From CAYVUV01 sp964455095 (GTDB taxonomy: Bacteria > Desulfobacterota > Binatia > HRBIN30 > CADEER01), in assembly GCA_964455095.1 (NCBI GenBank), contig CAYVUV010000144.1, positions 1 through 19,012 on the forward strand: DNA of 19,012 nt, read 5' to 3'. Position numbers and translations under genes: made by a program. The notes beneath the pieces are model-generated. The model was given only the letters and a program-made list of their open reading frames with translations, had not been told where the DNA came from and did not search any database. Within the stretch, counting starts at the first letter, position 1. Every line of letters begins with the position of its first letter. Shown one piece after another: positions 8,601-14,503 of this stretch.

Positions 8601-10613
8601 CTCGGCCAACTCGGCCAGCGCCGCGTCGATCTCCTGTCCCGCCTCCGCCAGGGCCGCGCGGGCGCGGTCGCGGACATCGCCCGCGAGCTTTTCGAGCTCG
8701 CCGCGCGCCGCATCGAGCGCCCGCCATCCGCGCACCCATTGCTCTTCCTTCAGATGTCGCTCGACAGCGGTGAGCCCCTGCTCGACGGGCCGCGCGGCCT
8801 GGGGCGAGACCAGGTCGCCGGCGCGTTTGCCGAGGTCCCCGAGCTGCTCGCGCAGCCCGCGCAGCGCGGCGGCCAGGCCGTCGCGCAGCGATGTCTCGAG
8901 GTCGCCGCGCGCCGCCGCGATCCGCGGCCCGATGGCCGCCAGCCCCTGCAGCGCCTCGGCGTGTTGCCCGGCGCGCTGCTGCTCGGCCGCCGTCGCCAAC
9001 GCGGTGCGCAGCGCTGCCAGCGCCTGCCCGTCGCCGATGTCGGCCCCGGCCGCACCCGCCTCCTCGGCGAGCTGCTCGACGGCGTGCAGATCCTTTTCGG
9101 CGCCGGCGAGATCCATGGCCACTCGCCGCGCCTGCTCCTCGGCGGCGCGGCGGGCGCGTTCGGCGGCCACGCGTTCGGCCTCGGCGCGTTCGGCGGCCGC
9201 TTGCTCGGCGCGAGCGGCGAGCTGCCGGCCTTCACCGATGGCGGCCACCGCCGCGGCGCGCTGTCCGGCCGCGGCCGCGCGCTCGGCCACGGCGATGCGC
9301 TGCGCGACGCCGTCGGCATCCGCCGCGGCGACCAGCGCGCCGGCGGGGCCGCCGGTCACCGCCTGCCAGGCGGTCTTCAGCTCGTCGAGCTCGGCGGCGA
9401 TGTGTTGGCGCAGCGCGTTGGTAATGGCGGCCTGCACCTCGGCGGCGCGTTCGCCCAGCGCCGAGAGGCGGCCGACGGCCTCTTCGTACTGCCCGGATTG
9501 CTCGAGCGCGGTGACGCGCTCGAGGGTGGCACGCAGCTCGAACGGGGCCGGCCAGTCGCCGCGCGGCGCGCCGAGCGTTTGCAGCTCGGTTTCGAGTCTC
9601 TCGACCAGGGCCAGCTGCTCGTTGGCCGTGGTGCGCAATGCGGCGCGGCGCTGGGCGTAGGTCTCCACCCGCGTCGCCTCGGTGCGCGAGTCCTCGCGCG
9701 GCGGCGGGGGCGGCGGCGGCGGAGCCGGCGCGGCGGGCCGTGGCTCGACGACGATGCGCTGGTCGGCCTCGCTCAGGCAGGCTTGCAGGCGGCGGACGAG
9801 CTCGGCGGCGCTGGACAGGCGGCGCGAGCCGTCGCGCTCGAGGCACTCGTCGATGACGCGCCGGAACAGCGGCGGCGGCGGCTCGGGAAACTCGAGCGGT
9901 GGTGTCCAGTCCGGCATGTACGCCACGTGGGCCATGATCTGCCCTTCGGCCATGTGATCGAGGAAGCGCTTGCCGGAGAAGGTCTCGTACAGCACGATGC
10001 CGAAGGAGTAGATGTCCCAGCGCGCGTGCGGCTCCTCCTCGTTGCGCATCTGCTCCGGGGACGAGTAGCGGTAGGTGCCGACGAACATGCCGGTGCGCGT
10101 CCCGTCGGCCGTCTCGTCGCCGTCGGGGTGAAGCTGTTTGGCGATGCCGAAGTCGGTCAGCACGGCGCGGCCAGTGCCCTCTTCGATGAGGATGTTGCCG
10201 GGTTTGATGTCGCGGTGCACGACGCCCTTGCGATGGGCGAAGTCGAGCGCCGAGGCGATCTCGGTGCCGATGCGCACGACCTCCGCCAGCGGCCGGCGGC
10301 CCTGCTCGCGGATGATCTTGCCCAGCGTCGAGCCGGTGATCAGGTCCATCAGAATGAAGGCCCCGAAGTCGGGCTCGACGTCGATGTCGAACACCTGGAC
10401 GATGTGCGGGTGGACCAGCTCGGCCATCGTCAGCGCCTCGCGGTCGAAGCGCTTCTTGACGTCTTCGCGGCCCTCGAACTCCGACTTGAGCTGTTTCAGC
10501 GCGTAGCGCTTCCCCAGCCGCACGTGGACGACTTCCCACACCGCGCCCATTCCGCCGACTCCGATCGGACGGATGATGCGCCAGGTATTCTTGATGATAC
10601 GGCCTTCGGCCAT
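5601..10613 (-). CDS. Transmembrane Ser/Thr protein kinase with long coiled coil and Ig/PKD-like exterior
   Basis: A 1670-residue protein. Residues 12-280 are a complete Hanks-type kinase: glycine loop 18-23 (GVGGMG), Lys40, Glu59, HRD 133-135 with Lys137 and Asn140, DFG 154-156 and SPE 185-187. A polyproline stretch at 297-305 follows. Residues about 310-1075 are Ala/Arg/Glu/Gln-rich, strongly helical and probably coiled coil. One membrane segment lies at about 1090-1112 (VAAIGGGVAALVAVVGAVLYL). The exterior begins with a repetitive (P/A)TVAR stretch. About four Ig/PKD-like units follow (1180-1540; recurring W-T-V/L-D-G-K/R motifs and one DVNRPP linker), then a C-terminal NTF2/SnoaL-like domain (about 1550-1665; WLERYRAAFNAKD). 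It lacks the PASTA repeats of PknB types. It probably transmits an envelope signal to cytoplasmic phosphorylation. The phosphatase gene ends 16 bp upstream and the FHA proteins downstream are likely readers. No clear ribosome site is seen; coupling to the phosphatase gene is plausible. Confidence 0.92.
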   Translation of the reverse strand: MAEGRIIKNTWRIIRPIGVGGMGAVWEVVHVRLGKRYALKQLKSEFEGREDVKKRFDREALTMAELVHPHIVQVFDIDVEPDFGAFILMDLITGSTLGKIIREQGRRPLAEVVRIGTEIASALDFAHRKGVVHRDIKPGNILIEEGTGRAVLTDFGIAKQLHPDGDETADGTRTGMFVGTYRYSSPEQMRNEEEPHARWDIYSFGIVLYETFSGKRFLDHMAEGQIMAHVAYMPDWTPPLEFPEPPPPLFRRVIDECLERDGSRRLSSAAELVRRLQACLSEADQRIVVEPRPAAPAPPPPPPPPREDSRTEATRVETYAQRRAALRTTANEQLALVERLETELQTLGAPRGDWPAPFELRATLERVTALEQSGQYEEAVGRLSALGERAAEVQAAITNALRQHIAAELDELKTAWQAVTGGPAGALVAAADADGVAQRIAVAERAAAAGQRAAAVAAIGEGRQLAARAEQAAAERAEAERVAAERARRAAEEQARRVAMDLAGAEKDLHAVEQLAEEAGAAGADIGDGQALAALRTALATAAEQQRAGQHAEALQGLAAIGPRIAAARGDLETSLRDGLAAALRGLREQLGDLGKRAGDLVSPQAARPVEQGLTAVERHLKEEQWVRGWRALDAARGELEKLAGDVRDRARAALAEAGQEIDAALAELAESGAVQKLDRGQLDARIQERVAAGQFGAALRDATAVRTELRGALDQVRDAAARAAAAARDALDQALRGLDLAAAKAVAPQDVARAEAAEKQGREALQRKDHRAAGAAFATARAAYAAAAERLAQDQVGRIEALTGEVRALLQRAEKTPDVVAAEARRQAGAALDAAGGADRVAALVALDTARAAVQQALADAGVYASALEQQAAAAAAQAQLGDLPVPERERRAAEQSTAAAAAAFERHRWAEARDQYAESAQAWTALEAEGQKRAAEARERAREIAAAKQALGSRIEQSRAEPDEIVAAIRAQAAKFVADAQATMERLREVDAALAAAIAEGPPYRAAAAQRAQAKVEEQRAVALRPSSRPLKAARKVAAEAEAHFGARRWQQAAERYTAASAAFAALAAAQEAAATPAAPGVTPAARPLPVAAIGGGVAALVAVVGAVLYLRSGTEEVPVVPPVARATVARPEATVARAQPTVARVEATIARPPATVAVPAPAPPEVPPVAAVPFIAAAIPAADSVHVKENQRAEFSVTVAGAPAGAKPDTRWTLDGKEVASAATEWAFAPGFDAARDQPYALRVQVGDGAGEKASRTWSIAVDDVNRPPKLKTSPAPGTKVSKNEGEKVAFAVEAKDEDGDALHYAWTVDGKPAGSDAPAFELPVSGDQKVAVAVRDGKGGDPVSAAWNVASIKAAPVALQLNPLPKQLASLRFSEPQKFELGIPAELRQVPLTFSWTVDGRPVSDKASFQFANDDPALVRDKPVQIAALARADAGRTFSYDWKVKVLPPPPRITAATPDAKALEVAPGAAQAFELSAAEPVGGQKLTYVFDANGKETRSGAPRFELKAAEGQSYTIIASIADNFGQRSDKRTWTIKSTAPRVTAREPTAVVAAVAPADLTSRVQSWLERYRAAFNAKDIASLQQLLRLDSTKAKALEGALGKQANLRVTFSNVKIEQVGPDRARVSYQRVDEFTDPYSNSGKSMSTAVNQSFRLVGDRLELEKPGS

Positions 10614-10629
10614 CGGACGGGCGAGCCGA

Positions 10630-11460
10630 CTAGCGGTCGACGACTTTTACGAGCAGGGCGCTCGCATTGTCCTTTCCGCCGGCATCGAGCGCCTGCTGAA
10701 TGAGGGATTGTCCGGTTTCGGCGAGCGGTTGGTTGGCGAGCAGGCCTTCGAGGAGAACGGCTGGCTTGACCATGCCGGACACCCCGTCGCTACACAGGAG
10801 GTAGAGATCGCCGGCGCGCAGCGGGCTGGACCCGATCGAGACCTCGACGAAGGGAGAGATCCCGACGGCGCGCATGAGGCGGTTGGTGTGCGGCAGGTCA
10901 GAGGGGATGGTGTCCTGATTCCAGAACGCCTCGCCGAACAGCGTGTGATCGGCGGTCAGCAACGTCAGCTCGCCGTCGCGCACCCGATACAACCGGCTGT
11001 CGCCGACGTACGCCCACTGCGCGCGCTGGGCGTCGACCGCGCACTCGAGGGCGATGACCGTGGTGCCCATCGAACGGTCCAGCGCGGCCGTCGACTGCGT
11101 GTGGGCGAACTCGTAGATGCGCTCGTTGGCGCGCTCGATCGCGGCGCGCAGGCGCGTCGCCGCGCCGTCGGCGCCGGGGTCGGGCGTGGCGCGGTCGCCG
11201 TCGTCGCCGCCGCCGAACAGCAGCCGCCACCAGCTCGAGCGTTTGCGGCGCGGCGCGCGGGGGGGGTCACTCGACGCCTGCTGTTGCACGGTCTCGTGAA
11301 TGATCTCCACCGCCATGCGGCTGGCCACCTCGCCCTCCTCGCGTCCCCCCATGCCGTCGGCGATGATGAACAAAGAGAGATCCGGGAAGCATCCAACCGC
11401 ATCCTGATTGGACTTCCGGATCAACCCGATATTCGTGTCGGCCCAGACCTCGAGCTGCAT
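10630..11460 (-). CDS. PP2C-family Ser/Thr protein phosphatase
   Basis: A 276-residue cytoplasmic metal-dependent phosphatase. It has the family signatures in order: ADTNIGLIRKSNQD near the N-terminus, IIADGMGG, WAYVGDSRLYRVRDG, LYLLCSDGVSGMV and KDNAS near the end, supplying the aspartates that bind the two metals. An unusual insertion of about 40 residues (roughly 70-110) contains RRKRSSWWRLLFGGGDDGD. Its basic and aromatic character might touch membrane or partners; this is speculation. The ATG at 11458-11460 is chosen because GGAG lies 9 nt upstream; a TTG 15 nt further up would fall at the predicted transcription start. It is the first gene of the minus-strand run and most likely reverses phosphorylation by the kinase encoded next, as in PppA/PpkA and Stp/PknB pairs. 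No type VI secretion genes are seen here. Confidence 0.92.
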   Translation of the reverse strand: MQLEVWADTNIGLIRKSNQDAVGCFPDLSLFIIADGMGGREEGEVASRMAVEIIHETVQQQASSDPPRAPRRKRSSWWRLLFGGGDDGDRATPDPGADGAATRLRAAIERANERIYEFAHTQSTAALDRSMGTTVIALECAVDAQRAQWAYVGDSRLYRVRDGELTLLTADHTLFGEAFWNQDTIPSDLPHTNRLMRAVGISPFVEVSIGSSPLRAGDLYLLCSDGVSGMVKPAVLLEGLLANQPLAETGQSLIQQALDAGGKDNASALLVKVVDR

Positions 11461-11469
11461 CGCGTCTTG

Positions 11470-11473
11470 CTCC
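11470..11473 (-). promoter_or_regulatory. Shine-Dalgarno deciding the phosphatase start
   Basis: GGAG on the minus strand lies 9 nt before the ATG at 11458-11460. It overlaps the codons after the alternative TTG, which argues for the ATG. Confidence 0.6.
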
Positions 11474-11483
11474 AATTAGAAAG

Positions 11484-11513
11484 ATTATCGTCAGAATACC
11501 AGGACGTTGCCAA
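11484..11513 (-). promoter_or_regulatory. Sigma70-like promoter of the phosphatase-kinase operon
   Basis: The minus strand reads TTGGCA (11508-11513), an 18-nt spacer, then GATAAT (11484-11489). Each box matches the consensus at five of six positions. This A/T-rich patch stands out in GC-rich DNA. Transcription would start near 11477, giving a 5' leader of about 17 nt that contains the GGAG ribosome site. Confidence 0.6.
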
Positions 11514-11533
11514 ACGGTCGGCCCTGGAGGGTG

Positions 11534-11634
11534 GTGTCTATCCCTGGGAGGGCGAGGCTCCCGCCGAGCCTCCGGCACGCTGAGGCATGGCTCGGCAGGA
11601 GCCTCGCCCTCCCCATTTTGATCGGGATCGACAC
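11534..11634. repeat. Large REP-like inverted repeat
   Basis: Two 25-nt arms (11546-11570 and 11589-11613) are complementary at 24 positions and are separated by an 18-nt loop. Outside them a second pair (11534-11544 and 11624-11634) matches at 10 of 11 positions. The sequence GGGAGGGCGAGGCTCC followed by GCCGAGCC resembles dispersed palindromes seen in many GC-rich genomes (recollection). It lies between the divergent phosphatase operon and alcohol dehydrogenase gene, so it is not a normal end-of-gene terminator. Confidence 0.85.
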
Positions 11635-11654
11635 GCTCGGATGGGCCACGCTTC

Positions 11655-11672
11655 GAAGCCCGCCCGGGCTTC
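11655..11672. repeat. Short perfect palindrome
   Basis: GAAGCCCG and CGGGCTTC flank two bases, upstream of the alcohol dehydrogenase gene. No T-run follows. It could be an operator half-site pair or part of the neighbouring repeat. Confidence 0.5.
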
Positions 11673-11779
11673 GCCTTGTGTCGTCGAGTGGGCTATGGAA
11701 AATCCTTCCCATACCCTTCACATCCCCGCACCGGGGCGTCGGCGATCGGGCCGGCGAGTAAACGAGATGAGGTGATCCA

Positions 11780-12853
11780 ATGCGCGCAGCACTATTCGAC
11801 GGAAGCGACCAACTGGTGATCGAGGACATCAAGCCGAACGAGCCCGGACCGCGCGACGTGGTCGTGCAGATCGGCGCCAGCGGCGTGTGCCACTCCGATC
11901 TGTCCATCATGCGCGGCTACGTCCCGCTGCCGCCGGGCGTTGTCCTCGGGCACGAAGGTGCCGGCAAGGTCGTCGAGGTGGGCAAGGACGTCACCAAGGT
12001 CAAGAAGGGCGACCGCGTCGTCGCCTCCTTCGTACCGGCCTGCGGCACCTGCTGGTACTGCCTGCACCAGCAGACGCACCACTGCGACGAAGAGGCCTCG
12101 GCGATGATGACGCCGCGCGGCACGCGCAAGGACGGCTCGATGTACATCTGCATGACCGGGCTGGGCACCTTCGCCGAAGCGGTCACGACCAGCGAGAACT
12201 CCGTCGTGCGCATCGAGGGCGATGTCCCCGACGCGCAGCTGGCGCTGATCGGCTGTGGCGTCACCACCGGTGTCGGCGCGGCGCTCAACACCGCCGCCGT
12301 CACGCCCGGCTCGACGGTCGCCGTGCTCGGTTGCGGCGGCGTCGGCCAGGCGGTCGTCCAGGGTGCGCGCATCGCCGGCGCGGCGCGCATCATCGCCGTC
12401 GACATGGTGGCGATGAAGCGCGAGCAGGCGCGCAAGTTCGGCGCCACCGACGTCGTCGACCCGCGCCAGGGCGACGCCATCGACCAGATCAAGAGCCTCA
12501 CGGGCGGGCGCGGCGTCGACTACTCGTTCGAGGTCATCGGCCTGCCCGAAACGATCCTGCAGGCCTACAACATGGCGCGCAAGGGCGGCACGGTGTGCGT
12601 CGTCGGCATGAGCCGCATGGACGCCATGGTCACCTTCCCCGCCTTCCAGCTGTTCTTCGACGAGAAGAAGATCCTGCCCTGCAAGTACGGCTCGGCGCAG
12701 GTGCGGCGCGACTTCCAGCGCTTCATCGACCTCATCGAGACCGGCCGCCTCGACACCACGCACATGGTGTCGCGCACCATCAAGCTCGATCAGGTCAACG
12801 AAGCCTTCCGCGCCATGGAAGCGGGCGAGGTCATTCGCAGCGTCATCGTCTGA
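11780..12853 (+). CDS. Zinc-dependent alcohol dehydrogenase (MDR superfamily)
   Basis: A 357-residue medium-chain dehydrogenase that should oxidise an alcohol, or reduce the aldehyde, in the cytoplasm using NAD(H). Cys37, His58-Glu59 and Cys158 (in IGCGVTTG) fit the catalytic zinc site. Cys88, 91, 94 and 102 fit the structural zinc lobe. GCGGVG at 183-188 is the nucleotide-binding loop, and Asp207 at the end of the next strand favours NAD over NADP. The segment VTTGVGAALNTAAVTPGSTV is typical of the class III/NDMA-dependent-like branch, but the substrate cannot be read from sequence. The start is supported by GAGGTGA just upstream of the ATG. It is the only gene in its transcription unit, with hairpins after its stop and the convergent Rieske gene beyond. 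Its sequence style matches its neighbours. Confidence 0.93.
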   Translation: MRAALFDGSDQLVIEDIKPNEPGPRDVVVQIGASGVCHSDLSIMRGYVPLPPGVVLGHEGAGKVVEVGKDVTKVKKGDRVVASFVPACGTCWYCLHQQTHHCDEEASAMMTPRGTRKDGSMYICMTGLGTFAEAVTTSENSVVRIEGDVPDAQLALIGCGVTTGVGAALNTAAVTPGSTVAVLGCGGVGQAVVQGARIAGAARIIAVDMVAMKREQARKFGATDVVDPRQGDAIDQIKSLTGGRGVDYSFEVIGLPETILQAYNMARKGGTVCVVGMSRMDAMVTFPAFQLFFDEKKILPCKYGSAQVRRDFQRFIDLIETGRLDTTHMVSRTIKLDQVNEAFRAMEAGEVIRSVIV

Positions 12854-12902
12854 CGCGTTTCAATAGGTGCGCTTCGCGTCATCTCAAAACCCCCCATCCA
12901 AA

Positions 12903-13028
12903 CCTTCCCCCGCAAGGGGGGAAGGCTTCCGGCCTCGGAACTCCTCCCCTCGGGGAGGAGTTCCGATCAGACCTCCGCCCCTCGGGGAGGAGGTCCGCTC
13001 AGGCGTCCTCCCCCTCGACGGGGGAGGA
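12903..13028. repeat. Array of four strong hairpins between convergent genes
   Basis: There are four palindromes. 12903-12925 is a 9-bp stem closing GCAA. 12936-12965 is a 14-bp perfect stem with a 2-nt loop. 12970-12995 is a 12-bp stem with one mismatch. 13006-13028 is a 9-bp stem with a 5-nt loop. The outer flanks (CATCCA near 12895 and TGGATG near 13046) are also complementary, so the set resembles one compound REP/BIME-like element. It lies between the stops of the alcohol dehydrogenase and Rieske genes and could end transcription from both sides, although no U-tract is present. Confidence 0.85.
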
Positions 13029-13071
13029 TTGAGGTGGGGGTGATTGGATGTCGCCGCGACCTTCACTCACT

Positions 13072-13085
13072 CGCGGCGCGCCGCG
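13072..13085. repeat. Perfect 14-nt GC palindrome after the Rieske gene
   Basis: CGCGGCG followed by CGCCGCG lies 7 bp beyond the Rieske oxygenase stop codon. It may help end the message, but without a U-tract this is uncertain. Confidence 0.4.
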
Positions 13086-13092
13086 CGGTCCC

Positions 13093-14235
13093 TTAATCTA
13101 CCCTCCCGACCGCCGCGGCCAACTCCCGGTGCAGGTGCTGCAACGCCGGCTCGTTGCGGCCGTAGATGACGTGTTTCTGCAGCCCGGTGGCGAGCGCGTT
13201 CTGGACCTGCGCCGCCTGTCCGTAGTCCTCCCCTGCGACGATCCCCTGTGAGAAGTCGAACGCGCCGCGGTGCAGGTCGAGCAGCTCGTCCGGACCCGGC
13301 GGTGCCGCGTAGTGGTGCTGGGTGATCGAATGGCCCACTTCGCGGCCGGGAAACACGCACCACAGCTCGGCGTTCATGCCAGTGAGCGACAGCACGGCGT
13401 GCGGGAACAGGCCGTGGATCACGTTGGTGTGCGCGATCGGCTCCCAGGTCTCCTCGGGTTCGTTGCGCAGCTGAGCGAGGCTGTGCATCGGGAAGACGAT
13501 GCGGTGGTGCGGGCCGTGCGTCTCGACCAGCGCGATGTCGCTGGGCTGAAATTGCGCCACGCTGCCCTTGTGCACGGTCGCGAAGTGGTAGCCCTCGGTA
13601 TAGGTGTCGAGCGCGACCTTCCAGTTGAGCGGCGCGTCGATGGTCTTGGCGCCGAGACCGCGATAGCGCTCGAGGCCCCAGGCGGCGAGGCGCGGGCCGA
13701 GATCGCCGAGGTGGGCGTCGACGTCGATCGGTCCCGCCACCGGATCGAGGCGCACGAACATCAGGCCGTGGCGCTCGGCGACCGGCAGCGGCGTCAAGGC
13801 CAGCGTCGCCGGGTCGATGCCCTCGAACCCGGCGCGGCCGGGCATGCCGGTCAACTTCCCGCTGCCATCATACGTCCAGCCGTGGAACGGACAGACGAAG
13901 CGCTTGCTCGTCCCGCAGCCGCTCGCCACCCGCGAGCTGCGATGCCGGCACACGTTGAGGAACGCCCGCAGCGCCCCGCCCTCGTCGCGCACCAGGAGCA
14001 CCGGCACACCGGCCAGGTCGCGCGCCGCGTAGGCACCCGGCGCCGCCAGCTCCGTGGCAAACCCCGCCACCAGGGGCAGCGCGCGAAACAGCCGCGCCCG
14101 CTCCGCCTCCCAGCGCCGCGGATCGGTGTACTCCGCTGCCTCGTTGACCCACGGCGCCGCCGCCATCGTCGTCGTGCGCCGCTCGACGAGATCGAGCAGG
14201 CGACGAGTCATTGCGACAAATTCGACACGCTCCAT
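13093..14235 (-). CDS. Rieske non-heme iron oxygenase, alpha subunit
   Basis: A 380-residue ring-hydroxylating-type oxygenase component. The Rieske [2Fe-2S] ligands are Cys96-x-His98 and Cys115-x2-His118 (NVCRHRSSRV and CPFHGWTYD). The catalytic domain has the mononuclear iron signature DTYTEGYHFATVH with Asp210, His217 and His222, and a likely third ligand Asp337 in GEDYGQAAQVQ. The family uses electrons from a reductase or ferredoxin to hydroxylate or demethylate substrates with O2. Its length is normal and nothing key is missing. No beta subunit, ferredoxin or reductase gene is adjacent, so it probably relies on partners elsewhere or belongs to a single-subunit group. GAAGGG about 7 nt before the ATG supports the start. 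The substrate is unknown. It is transcribed towards the alcohol dehydrogenase gene and away from the exported protein gene at 14504. Confidence 0.93.
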   Translation of the reverse strand: MERVEFVAMTRRLLDLVERRTTTMAAAPWVNEAAEYTDPRRWEAERARLFRALPLVAGFATELAAPGAYAARDLAGVPVLLVRDEGGALRAFLNVCRHRSSRVASGCGTSKRFVCPFHGWTYDGSGKLTGMPGRAGFEGIDPATLALTPLPVAERHGLMFVRLDPVAGPIDVDAHLGDLGPRLAAWGLERYRGLGAKTIDAPLNWKVALDTYTEGYHFATVHKGSVAQFQPSDIALVETHGPHHRIVFPMHSLAQLRNEPEETWEPIAHTNVIHGLFPHAVLSLTGMNAELWCVFPGREVGHSITQHHYAAPPGPDELLDLHRGAFDFSQGIVAGEDYGQAAQVQNALATGLQKHVIYGRNEPALQHLHRELAAAVGRVD

Positions 14236-14503
14236 ACTGGCCCTTCAGATCGGTTGAGGGACGCTGCGCTGCACCTCGTACTAAACCCCTGTTGCCTGCG
14301 CCAGCGAATCCCCCGCCGACATTGCGCGCCGGCCTTCGTGTAGATTTTGGACTGGCTGAGCACATTCTACTCGCACGCGCCCCGCACAGTCCCTTCTGTG
14401 GATCGAGTAGCGAGGCTGCCCTCGCGCTCTCGGCGACGCAACACCTGGTCCGGTTCTGGCACACGCGCGGCTCTCGGTGAGGTTCGCGACAGGGAGACCA
14501 CGG
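14236..14503. other. Divergent intergenic region
   Basis: This 268-bp spacer separates the divergent Rieske oxygenase and exported-protein genes and should hold both promoters. A somewhat A/T-rich patch at about 14338-14373 is the likeliest core region, but I see no convincing -35/-10 pair, operator or RNA gene. Confidence 0.5.
14491..14496 (+). promoter_or_regulatory. Shine-Dalgarno deciding a GTG start
   Basis: AGGGAG lies 7 nt before the GTG at 14504. The upstream GTG at 14477 has no ribosome site, and the ATG at 14516 is too far from this one. Confidence 0.55.

Noticed and set aside
8301..10703. A plus-strand open frame of 800 codons opposite the kinase
   Set aside because: The kinase catalytic motifs on the minus strand settle the coding strand.
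286..11460. Type VI secretion regulatory locus
   Set aside because: The kinase, phosphatase and FHA set is similar, but no Tss component is present in the window.
11461..11475. TTG start for the phosphatase five codons upstream
   Set aside because: It overlaps the predicted transcription start, and the GGAG site is correctly placed only for the ATG at 11458-11460.
11780..14235. A dedicated aromatic or steroid degradation operon
   Set aside because: Only one oxygenase subunit and one dehydrogenase are present, and they converge rather than share a message, so no pathway can be named.
14477..14503. Upstream GTG start for the exported unknown protein
   Set aside because: There is no ribosome site before it; AGGGAG fits the GTG at 14504.
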